A stretch of DNA of 23,665 nucleotides, taken from the NCBI GenBank assembly GCA_047618185.1, contig JBLHKZ010000064.1, positions 1 to 23,665 on the forward strand, in the 5' to 3' direction. The translations under genes and the position numbers were made by a program. Shown piece after piece: positions 7,481-14,730 of the stretch. Under the pieces are notes generated by a model, which worked only from the letters and a program-made list of their open reading frames with translations, had not been told where the DNA came from and ran no database searches. Every line of letters starts with the position of its first letter. Position 1 is the first letter of the stretch. This stretch comes from JAYPEY01 sp047618185. Its GTDB lineage: Bacteria > Verrucomicrobiota > Verrucomicrobiia > Limisphaerales > JAYPEY01.

Positions 7481-9724
7481 ATGCACGTTCGCTCTGGTTT
7501 CTCATCCGCCTCTGTTTTCCGTTCGGCCGTTCTCATCTCGCTGATAGTGGCGGGATTGTCCGGCGCCGATAACAGTCGAGCCGACGCCTTGAGCGACTAC
7601 GTCGTGAAGCCGGATACAAACTACTCATGGCGGGTTGATAACGCGGCCGAGGTCGGAGACTTTCGTGTGGTTTCGCTCTCGATGACTTCGCAGAATTGGA
7701 GAGAAGGCCTTTGGACGCATCAGATCCTCATCGTCGAGCCTCCGAAGGTTCGAAATCCGGACATCGCGTTCCTATTCATCACGGGCGACGGCAAGGGAGA
7801 GAAATACCTGGATCTCCTGAAGAAACTGAGTTCTGACGCGGGAGCTGTCGCGGCGGTGGTCAATCGCGTTCCGAATCAGCCGCTTTATGACGGGCGCAAG
7901 GAGGACGCCCTGATCGCCCATACCTTCAAGAAATACATGGAGACAGGAGATGAAACCTGGCCTTTGTTGTTTCCGATGGCTAAGAGCGCCGTTCGGGCAA
8001 TGGACACGGTCGCCGAACAGACAAAGAAATCACATGGGCGAGATGTGACGCGCTTTGTCGTGTCCGGCGCCTCGAAGCGCGGTTGGACGACCTGGCTGAC
8101 GGGGGCGGTGGATCCGCGGGTGAAGGGCATTGCTCCCATGGTGATCGATATGCCCAACATGAAACGGCAGTTGGATTGGGCCAAGCGAGCGTGGGGCGAA
8201 CAGAGTGACCAGATTCACGACTACACGGAATTACGACTCCATGAACGGATGGACGATCCGGCGATGGTGAAGCTGCGGAGTTGGGTGGATCCGTACAGTC
8301 ATCGACACAAATACACGATGCCCAAGCTGATCCTGCTGGGCGCCAACGATCCGTATTGGGTGGTCGATTCGTTGCGGCACTATTGGGCGGATCTACCGGA
8401 GCCGAAACTGATTCATCAAACGCCAAACGCCGGGCATGACCTGGCGGGCGGAGACGCCATGCTGCCGACGCTGGCGATGTTCTATCAACGCATTGCGGAC
8501 CGTGAAGCGCTGCCCTCGTTGTCCTGGAATTACGATGCGGGGCATGACGGCTTGAAAATGAATGTGGCGACCAGTGAGCCGTTTATTGGGGCGAATCGTT
8601 GGAGGGCAAACTCGCCAACGCGTGATTTCCGTGAGCGGGAATGGAGTCGGGAATCATTGAATGTCGGCGGCGGGGGAACGAACGTCGTTGTGGAGCTGCC
8701 CGATGGCCCGCATCCGTATCAGGCGTTTCTGGGCGAAGTCGAATTCAAGGGCAAGGGCGGTGAACGCTTCAGCCTTACGACCGAAGTTAAGGTGACGCCA
8801 GACGATCTGAGCGAGGCGCGGCGGCCCGCTTCAGGCGAGGAAATGAAGTTCTGGCTGACCAACATGATGGGGCCGCACCGATACACCGTTAACGAAGTGC
8901 GCGCCGCTACAGGGATGACAGCGGCGGAGATTCGCGCCGCTCGTGAACGGTTGGGATTGGCCAACCTGAAGTCGAAGGCAAGGGCGGCGAACGCACCGTT
9001 GTTGGCGCTGCCTTATCCCGGAGGCAGGCATCCGCGAATCGGATTTCTCGATGGCGCGGTGGCGCCGAAGCGAGAGACCAAGATCAGCGTCTTTGCGCCG
9101 TGGGACGAAGAAAGCTATGTCGTGGCGGATATTCCCGAGGCGATCTGGTGGAATCGTAGTTCGCCGGAAACGCAGGATCGCAAAGGACGCGAGTTGCTTT
9201 ATCTGGCGCACACTCACGTGCCGACCTACTGGACGCGACGAAGCGTCGATCTCGAACATTTGGAGTGGCAGCGCGACGGGGAGCACGGTTGGCGCATGGA
9301 GCGGGAATTGCCCAATGGCGTAACGTTTGGCGCCAGCTTGAAGTCGTATCCTGATCGTGTGGAGATGGAGCAGTGGCTGAAGAACGGGACGAAAATTACA
9401 CTGACCGGCCTGCGAGTGCAGAATTGCGTGATGCTCAAAGGCGCGAAGGGTTTTGATGAACGCGACAACGCGAACAAGATGTTGTCCAATCCCTACGCGG
9501 CGGTTCGTTCGTCGACGGGCGATCGATGGGTGATTACCGCGTGGGACCCGTGCGTGCGCCCTTGGGCCAATGCCCGCTGCCCCTGCCTGCATTCGGATCC
9601 GCAGTTTCCCGATGTGCCGCCCGGGGAGACTCGCAGACTGAAGGGGTGGCTTTCTTTCTATGAGGGCAAGGACATCGACGCAGAGATCAAGCGCATCGAC
9701 GCTTCGGGATGGCGCAGCAGATGA
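7481..9724 (+). CDS. Exported PqaA-family hydrolase fused to a PVC-type C-terminal domain
   Basis: A protein of 747 residues from the ATG at 7481, which gives a good signal peptide (1 to about 35); a TTG at 7418 would only add a polar extension. Residues about 38-350 match the PhoPQ-activated pathogenicity-related (PqaA) family, an alpha/beta-hydrolase-like group: 'VVSGASKRGWTTW' with Ser198 as candidate nucleophile, 'LGANDPYWVVDSL' with Asp290, and 'NAGHDLAGG' with His319. Residues about 355-440 look like a beta-rich linker. Residues about 455-747 form a second module with 'YTVNEVRAATGMTAAEIRAA' (469-488 region), 'LPYPGGRHPRIGFLDGA', 'LLYLAHTHVPT' and a Cys-rich 'ARCPCLHSD' near the end. I recall this module as a separate protein in Planctomycetes and Verrucomicrobia. 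The substrate is unknown. Its end lies 18 bp from the convergent ankyrin gene. Confidence 0.85.
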   Translation: MHVRSGFSSASVFRSAVLISLIVAGLSGADNSRADALSDYVVKPDTNYSWRVDNAAEVGDFRVVSLSMTSQNWREGLWTHQILIVEPPKVRNPDIAFLFITGDGKGEKYLDLLKKLSSDAGAVAAVVNRVPNQPLYDGRKEDALIAHTFKKYMETGDETWPLLFPMAKSAVRAMDTVAEQTKKSHGRDVTRFVVSGASKRGWTTWLTGAVDPRVKGIAPMVIDMPNMKRQLDWAKRAWGEQSDQIHDYTELRLHERMDDPAMVKLRSWVDPYSHRHKYTMPKLILLGANDPYWVVDSLRHYWADLPEPKLIHQTPNAGHDLAGGDAMLPTLAMFYQRIADREALPSLSWNYDAGHDGLKMNVATSEPFIGANRWRANSPTRDFREREWSRESLNVGGGGTNVVVELPDGPHPYQAFLGEVEFKGKGGERFSLTTEVKVTPDDLSEARRPASGEEMKFWLTNMMGPHRYTVNEVRAATGMTAAEIRAARERLGLANLKSKARAANAPLLALPYPGGRHPRIGFLDGAVAPKRETKISVFAPWDEESYVVADIPEAIWWNRSSPETQDRKGRELLYLAHTHVPTYWTRRSVDLEHLEWQRDGEHGWRMERELPNGVTFGASLKSYPDRVEMEQWLKNGTKITLTGLRVQNCVMLKGAKGFDERDNANKMLSNPYAAVRSSTGDRWVITAWDPCVRPWANARCPCLHSDPQFPDVPPGETRRLKGWLSFYEGKDIDAEIKRIDASGWRSR

Positions 9725-9742
9725 TTGCGCGCGCTTCAGAAA

Positions 9743-10609
9743 TCAGGCGCCGGGATTTTCTTGTTTCTGAAACGCCGCCGCTTGGATCAATTCGATCGAG
9801 GCTTTGACGCTGGCCTCGAAGTCGAACGAATCGAGGTCGCCGAAGGTGGCTTCAGTCGTGGATTCCATCAGGCTTTTCAGCGAATTCTCATCAGGAGAGA
9901 CGGAGGCCGTCGGGTCGAGGCCCGATTTGCACGCCATACGAAGGATCTCGGCGGTGGCAGTCTCACGCATTTCCCGTTGAAGCTCCGCAGTGTCGACCGG
10001 GTTCTCCGCGCAGTTCTCCAAACAATCCTGAGCGTGTTCAAGAGCGGATTGGCCGTGGGCGTCGATGGCCAGTAGATTCGCTCCGGCCTTGATCAGGATC
10101 GCTGTCTTCGCGGGATCGACGATCGCGGCCATGAGGGTTGTTCGGCCTCGGAGGAATTCCGGATAAGTCTCGAAAGGGAATGACTTGTTGACGTCGCTTC
10201 CCACGTCGACGAGCGCCTGCAGTTCATCCGCTGTGCCTTCCACGGCCGCTCGCATCAATGGCGTCCAGCCCCAGTGTTGCCTGGCTTCGATCTCGCACCC
10301 GGCCGCGACGAGAAGGCACGCAATTTCACCCGGCATCGATCCGCTGCCGGTCGGTCCGTCGACGTCGACCATGCAGTGCAAGGCATTGTAACCCTCGTCG
10401 GTCTGAGCGTTGGCGTTCGCGCCCGCCTCGATGATCCACTGAATGAATGACTGCGTGCGCTCCATCGAGGAGACGGCCGTCATAAGAACGGTGAAACCGA
10501 AGTCATTTGTCGCATCGATGAGATGAGGCGATTCTCCCAGGATAGATTGCGCGATGGAGAATTCTCCATCGCGAATGGCCTCAAACAGCGAATTCTTTGG
10601 CGTCGTCAC
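9743..10609 (-). CDS. Ankyrin-repeat protein
   Basis: A protein of 288 residues starting at GTG (10609), with no signal peptide, so probably cytoplasmic. About four to five ankyrin repeats cover residues 5-200: 'NDFGFTVLMTAV', 'DEGYNALHCMV', 'HWGWTPLMRAAVEG', 'GRTTLMAAIVDPAKTAILIKAGANL' (in part) and 'AHGQSALEHAQ', with the typical 'LL..GA..N' turns. Ankyrin domains bind proteins; nothing catalytic is visible. The remaining C-terminal third is acidic and Ser/Glu-rich. It is the last gene of a leftward series (lpxI, unknown protein, gnd, HAD) and is separated from the HAD gene by 99 bp that hold a small hairpin, so it may have its own transcript. The partner is unknown. Confidence 0.88.
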   Translation of the reverse strand: MTTPKNSLFEAIRDGEFSIAQSILGESPHLIDATNDFGFTVLMTAVSSMERTQSFIQWIIEAGANANAQTDEGYNALHCMVDVDGPTGSGSMPGEIACLLVAAGCEIEARQHWGWTPLMRAAVEGTADELQALVDVGSDVNKSFPFETYPEFLRGRTTLMAAIVDPAKTAILIKAGANLLAIDAHGQSALEHAQDCLENCAENPVDTAELQREMRETATAEILRMACKSGLDPTASVSPDENSLKSLMESTTEATFGDLDSFDFEASVKASIELIQAAAFQKQENPGA

Positions 10610-10683
10610 GTCGGAAACAGAGTGGGGTCGGGCGCCTCTTCTGACGAGCGGTGATTTTGTGCGGCTTGTATTAGCGCACTATT

Positions 10684-10700
10684 GGCGAGGCAAACTCGCC
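10684..10700 (-). terminator. Weak hairpin after the HAD gene
   Basis: Arms GGCGAG and CTCGCC with a 5-nt loop lie 8 bp downstream of the TAA of the leftward HAD gene. There is no T run behind it, so it is a poor intrinsic terminator; it could protect the 3' end of the mRNA or be chance. Confidence 0.25.
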
Positions 10701-10708
10701 GGCGAGGT

Positions 10709-11596
10709 TTACGACGTTTTCCAAGGCGGATTCTCCGGCAGGCAGGCGTCAAATTCCTCGATCAGCGCCGCTTCGTATTCGCCGGCGTATTCGCCCGCGA
10801 AGAACTTATCCAGCGCTTCATCATGAAAACGCACCCATGAGGCCTCTTCCTTGCCCGGATTGATCGGGAAGAAGAGCGCGCCGTTGGCCTTGGCGGCTTT
10901 GCGGTCGCCGGGGGCGTCACCGATCATCAGGATCTTCTCGTCGGGATACTTGCCTTTGGCGGCGAATTCAAGGTGCTGGGTCTTGGTGCCCATTTCCTGT
11001 CCGGCGATGACGCTGACAAATTCCGAAATGTTGTTCTCGGCCCATTCGCGTTCGAGCGCGTCACAGGGGGTTTGGGAAATCACCATCGCGTCGGCCTTGG
11101 CCTGCATCTTTTGCAGGCTTTCGCGAAGCAGCGGGAAGGGCGGCACGCCATGGACGATGTCCAGCACGGCGACGTTGACGGCGTCGGACCAGACTTTGAC
11201 CTGCTTGAGCCCGTCGTTGCCGCCTTCGACTTCGGCGGCGAGGGTGGCGTTGCCAAGCTTGGTCTCGCGCTCCATCCATTCGGTCAGGGCGGGGAAGCTG
11301 GGGACATCCACGTTTCGCGCCTGCACTTCGGGGCGCTCGCGAATGTAGTCCAATGCCATGACCAACTCGGGAAAACGGTTCGAGCCACGCGCCTTCGAAT
11401 AGAGATTGCAGAATTCCCAAACTTCACGGGCGTACTTGCTGACGGCCTGGAGGCCCATGTGCTTGATGAACATGGGGGCAAAGCACTCCTTGTGCTTGAT
11501 CTCCATGGAGTCAAATACGCAGCCATCGGAGTCAATGCCGATGAAGAATTCTTTCGTGGGTTGAAAGTCTTTCAGGACCTGGGCCGGATCGCTCAT
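10709..11596 (-). CDS. HAD-family phosphatase next to gnd
   Basis: A protein of 295 residues from the ATG at 11596; the frame is open further upstream but that part overlaps gnd and is Ser/Pro/Arg-rich shadow sequence. The HAD motifs are complete: I 'GIDSDGCVFDS' with Asp22 and Asp24, II 'VISQTP' with Ser174, III Lys205 in 'GTKTQHL', and IV 'MIGDAPGDRKAA' with Asp227 and Asp231. The roughly 115-residue insert after motif I (about 35-150) is a large, mostly helical C1-type cap, so a small phosphorylated metabolite is the likely substrate. It starts 19 bp after the stop of gnd, so the two are almost certainly co-transcribed. This suggests a role in sugar-phosphate metabolism; the exact substrate cannot be told. 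Automatic naming as phosphoglycolate phosphatase would be a guess. Confidence 0.85.
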   Translation of the reverse strand: MSDPAQVLKDFQPTKEFFIGIDSDGCVFDSMEIKHKECFAPMFIKHMGLQAVSKYAREVWEFCNLYSKARGSNRFPELVMALDYIRERPEVQARNVDVPSFPALTEWMERETKLGNATLAAEVEGGNDGLKQVKVWSDAVNVAVLDIVHGVPPFPLLRESLQKMQAKADAMVISQTPCDALEREWAENNISEFVSVIAGQEMGTKTQHLEFAAKGKYPDEKILMIGDAPGDRKAAKANGALFFPINPGKEEASWVRFHDEALDKFFAGEYAGEYEAALIEEFDACLPENPPWKTS

Positions 11597-11615
11597 ATGA
11601 ATTTCAAATTTCGAA

Positions 11616-13070
11616 TCAGGCGTCGTAAGTTGTCGACGACACGTCGCCGCCGCGGCCGGTCCAGTTGGTGTGGAAGAACTCGCCGCGGGGCTTGTCGATC
11701 CGCTCGTAGGTGTGGGCGCCGAAATAGTCGCGCTGGGCCTGAAGCAGGTTGGCCGGGAGCCGTTCCGCGCGGATGCTGTCGTAGAACGACAGGGCCGTGC
11801 TGAAGGCCGGGCAGGGGATGCCTTTCTTGGCGGCGACCGCGACAACATTTCGCCATGCGACCTGGCTCTTGCGGATTTCGCCCTTGAAGAAAGGATCGAG
11901 CAGCAGATTGGTCAGGCGCGGACGTTTGTCGAAGGCTTCCTTGATCTTGCCGAGGAAGCGGCTGCGGATGATGCAGCCGCCGCGCCACATCAGGGCGATG
12001 CCGCCCCAGTTGAGCTTCCAATTGTATTCTTCGGCGGCGGCGCGCATGAGCATGTAGCCCTGCGCGTAGGAAATAATCTTCGACGCGTAGAGCGCCTGGC
12101 GGATTTGCTCCACGAATTTGGCCCGGTCGATTTTGATGGTCGGCTTGGGGCCTCGAAGCTTCTTGGAAGCCTTGACGCGTTCGTCCTTCAGGGCCGAGAC
12201 GCAACGAGCGTAAACGGCCTCGCCCATGAGTGTGATGGGCGTGCCCAACTCGGCGGAGGATATGACGGTCCACTTGCCGGTTCCTTTTTGGCCGGCGGTG
12301 TCGAGGATCTTCTCAACCAAGGGCTCGCCGTCCTCGTCCTTGAAGCCGAGAATGTCGCGGCTGATTTCAATGAGATAGGAATCGAGGTCGCCCTTGTTCC
12401 ACTCGGTGAAGACGTCGTGCATCTCGTCGGCAGTCATGCCGAGGCCGGTTTTCATGAGATTGTAAGCCTCGCAGATCAGCTGCATGTCGCCGTATTCGAT
12501 GCCGTTGTGAACCATTTTCACGTAATGGCCGGCGCCGTCTTCGCCGACCCAGTCGCAGCAGGGGACGCCGTCATCGACCTTGGCGGAAATCGCCTGAAAG
12601 ACATCCTTCACGTGGGGCCACGCTTCTTTGGACCCGCCGGGCATGATCGAAGGGCCGCGTCGCGCGCCCTCTTCACCGCCGGATACGCCCGTTCCGATGT
12701 AGAGCAGACCTTTGGACTCGACGTGTTTGGTGCGGCGAATGGTGTCCTCGTAAAGCGAATTGCCGCCGTCGATGATGATGTCGCCGGGCTCCAGATGGGG
12801 GATGATCTTCTCGATGAAATCGTCGACGGGCTGGCCGGCCTTGACGAGCATCATGACGCGGCGCGGGCTCTTGAGGTGTTTGACCATCTCTTCGATTGAG
12901 TGCGCGCCGATGACTTTCGTTCCTTTGGCCTCGTTGGCCAGGAAGCGGTCGACCTTTTCCGTGGTGCGGTTGTAGGCGACGACGGTGAATCCGTGGTCGT
13001 TCATGTTCAGAATGAGGTTCTGACCCATGACGGCCAAGCCTATTAGAGCGATGTCTGCTGTCGGTTCCAT
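11616..13070 (-). CDS. gnd: 6-phosphogluconate dehydrogenase, decarboxylating
   Basis: A protein of 484 residues, close to the roughly 470 usual for the long form of the enzyme. It oxidises 6-phosphogluconate to ribulose 5-phosphate with release of CO2 and formation of NADPH in the oxidative pentose phosphate pathway. The Rossmann fingerprint 'GLAVMGQNL' is at 11-19, and 'NRT' (34-36) after the second strand is the usual NADP-preferring pattern. 'VSGGEEGARRGPSIMPGG' (129-146) and 'GHYVKMVHNGIEYGDMQ' (181-197), with catalytic Lys185 and with His188 and Asn189, are the substrate and active-site blocks. The C-terminal helical domain is complete to 'GGDVSSTTYDA'. The HAD phosphatase follows by 19 bp and the unknown 165-residue protein lies 113 bp upstream. 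No zwf or pgl is in the window. Confidence 0.97.
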   Translation of the reverse strand: MEPTADIALIGLAVMGQNLILNMNDHGFTVVAYNRTTEKVDRFLANEAKGTKVIGAHSIEEMVKHLKSPRRVMMLVKAGQPVDDFIEKIIPHLEPGDIIIDGGNSLYEDTIRRTKHVESKGLLYIGTGVSGGEEGARRGPSIMPGGSKEAWPHVKDVFQAISAKVDDGVPCCDWVGEDGAGHYVKMVHNGIEYGDMQLICEAYNLMKTGLGMTADEMHDVFTEWNKGDLDSYLIEISRDILGFKDEDGEPLVEKILDTAGQKGTGKWTVISSAELGTPITLMGEAVYARCVSALKDERVKASKKLRGPKPTIKIDRAKFVEQIRQALYASKIISYAQGYMLMRAAAEEYNWKLNWGGIALMWRGGCIIRSRFLGKIKEAFDKRPRLTNLLLDPFFKGEIRKSQVAWRNVVAVAAKKGIPCPAFSTALSFYDSIRAERLPANLLQAQRDYFGAHTYERIDKPRGEFFHTNWTGRGGDVSSTTYDA

Positions 13071-13183
13071 ATCGGTATTTTTTGAAAAAGAGCGGACACG
13101 ATACTGGAGAGCCGGGCGCTTGCCAGTAGAATCTTGGCGTTTTTTCAGGAGAACAGCCCCGGCGGCATCGGGTGTGAGGCGCG

Positions 13184-13681
13184 TTAGGCGAGCTGCAGGC
13201 GTTCGTCAGACGCCAGGATCTCGTCGAGATTTTCCCAGCGCGTGTCGTTCATGGAATTGAACGCGTGCAGGTAGACCGCGACCACTTCCGGGGTGTTGTT
13301 CTCCAGGATTTTCTCCACGGCCGTTTTGACTTTGTCGTCGTCGACCTGGTCGGGCAGGTCCTCGACCATGCCCTCCTTGTGATCGATGCTCAGAGACGTG
13401 AGAAAGGTCTCGAGCAGATCCTGGTGATTCTTGATAAGCCAGCCGCGCAAAAGAGCGCCGGCGACCATTTCCATATTGGGGCGGGCGAGGGTCTGCACGA
13501 CGGTTCGATCGCGCTTTTCACGCGGTTGTCGTTGCATGAAAATGGAACGGACTTTGCGGGCCTCGGCGACGGAAGTCAGCGTTGCCTTATAGAGTTCGCG
13601 ATCGTTTTCGTAGGTGGAAGAAACGATTTCCGTCGCCAGTTCCGGCGACATGAAACCCATCAGTTCGTGACAAGTAAGCAT
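13184..13681 (-). CDS. Conserved-looking protein of unknown function, 165 aa
   Basis: I do not recognise a domain. The protein has no signal peptide or membrane segment and looks almost wholly alpha-helical. It is acidic in its second half ('EDLPDQVDDDKVKTAVEKIL') and has a more basic stretch at about 42-62 ('ARKVRSIFMQRQPREKRDR'). Features that look selected are 'NMEMVAGALLRGWLIKN' and 'PEVVAVYLHAFNSMN'. I recall similar proteins in verrucomicrobial genomes but cannot name a family. It lies between lpxI (58 bp upstream) and gnd (113 bp downstream) on the same strand, so it could belong to either unit. Codon use resembles its neighbours. An adaptor-like or regulatory role is possible but not supported by any motif. 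Confidence 0.75.
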   Translation of the reverse strand: MLTCHELMGFMSPELATEIVSSTYENDRELYKATLTSVAEARKVRSIFMQRQPREKRDRTVVQTLARPNMEMVAGALLRGWLIKNHQDLLETFLTSLSIDHKEGMVEDLPDQVDDDKVKTAVEKILENNTPEVVAVYLHAFNSMNDTRWENLDEILASDERLQLA

Positions 13682-13739
13682 AATTCAGATTCTTGCGATG
13701 CAAGTCGGGATTCGTGTGACCGTCAATCGACCAGCGGAG

Positions 13740-14561
13740 TCATCCGATGGTCGCGACGGTCAGTTTATTCGACCGGGCCAATTCCTCACAGGATTCCTGT
13801 TCGAGGAGCAGGGTATTTCCAGCCTCCAACGCGAGCGCCGAAATACGGACGGCCGCGCAGGCCCTGATTGTTTGGGGTCCTATGCACGGAATGTCAAATC
13901 GAAGATCGTGATTTTTTTTGGCGACTTTGACGGCCACGGCGCCGCCTTTCTTGCCGGCAAGTTCTCCGCCTCTTTGGAGGCAGGCGTCTGTGCCTTCAAA
14001 TCCTTCCACTGCGAGCACGGTACCATTCTTGACCACGACAATCTGGCCGACGTCGAGGCGTGAAACTTCTTTGGCGATTCTGAAGCCAAGCTCCGCGTCC
14101 GCCTGTTGCTGTTCGCTCAAGGGAGGACCGATGGAATATCCCGCGCCCGGCATGAGCGGTTCGAGCCAGGGCGTCGCCGCCACGAGTTCGACGCCGTCTT
14201 TGCCCAGTTCATCGGCGATCGCGCCGAATAGCGTGTGGGCGTTCTTCTCCTTGAGCGTGAGGAGGGTCTTGGCCGCGCGCAGGTCGGGCCGAAGATGAAA
14301 TAGATTCTTGGGGGCAATTTGACCGACCATGACACATTGGGCCACGTCGCGATCCGTGAAGGCGCGGATCATTTTGGAAAGTTGGCCGACTTTCAGCCAG
14401 ACAATCTCGTCGACCAGATCGGTCAGGGCTGGATCGGTTTCTTTATCGAAGGCGACGGCAACGAGTCGCTTCACGCCCATGTCACGCGCCTGTCTGGCCA
14501 AGAGAAAGGGCAGGGTGCGGCTGCCGGCGATGATGCCGAGTGTGTCGATGTTTGCGGACAT
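13740..14561 (-). CDS. lpxI: UDP-2,3-diacylglucosamine pyrophosphatase LpxI
   Basis: A protein of 273 residues, the usual size for LpxI (DUF1009), which splits UDP-2,3-diacylglucosamine to lipid X and UMP in lipid A synthesis. It is the alternative to LpxH found in many bacteria outside the gamma- and beta-proteobacteria. Visible family blocks are the N-terminal 'LGIIAGSRTLPFLLARQA', 'DPALTDLVDEIVWLKVGQL' (in part), 'LFHLRPDLRAAKTLL', 'GAIADELGKDG', 'LDVGQIVVVKNGTVLAVEG', 'EGTDACLQRGG' and 'HDLRFDIPCIGPQT', whose Asp219/Asp223 region holds the catalytic aspartates. The protein acts at the cytoplasmic side of the inner membrane. lpxI often lies beside lpxA or lpxB; here it is alone with the 165-residue protein. 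The 169 bp upstream (14562-14730) must hold divergent promoters for lpxI and the kinase gene. Confidence 0.93.
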   Translation of the reverse strand: MSANIDTLGIIAGSRTLPFLLARQARDMGVKRLVAVAFDKETDPALTDLVDEIVWLKVGQLSKMIRAFTDRDVAQCVMVGQIAPKNLFHLRPDLRAAKTLLTLKEKNAHTLFGAIADELGKDGVELVAATPWLEPLMPGAGYSIGPPLSEQQQADAELGFRIAKEVSRLDVGQIVVVKNGTVLAVEGFEGTDACLQRGGELAGKKGGAVAVKVAKKNHDLRFDIPCIGPQTIRACAAVRISALALEAGNTLLLEQESCEELARSNKLTVATIG

Positions 14562-14730
14562 GAGATTAGCGGCGCGAATGATCGACGCGCGGGCCGATTG
14601 TTCAAGCGCAATCGCTTTGTGCGGAGTGGGCCGTTGCGGCTGAATTCACGCGCGTTTTCGTTGTTTTTCGTCGCCGGTGCGGTAAGGCTGACTTTGTTAG
14701 TCGAATCGAGCGTAGGATGACGAGCGCGTA

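Noticed and set aside
7333..7536. An N-terminal extension of the GmhB-like protein by 68 residues
   Set aside because: It would cover the divergent regulatory region and the start of the PqaA-type gene. The ATG at 7332 begins exactly at the conserved first strand.
11597..11848. An N-terminal extension of the HAD phosphatase by 84 residues
   Set aside because: The extension overlaps the end of gnd and consists of Ser, Pro, Arg and Ala runs. The ATG at 11596 starts just before the first HAD strand.
11670..12899. A 409-codon plus-strand frame
   Set aside because: It lies opposite gnd, whose protein is unmistakable. The frame is a shadow caused by GC-rich codon use.
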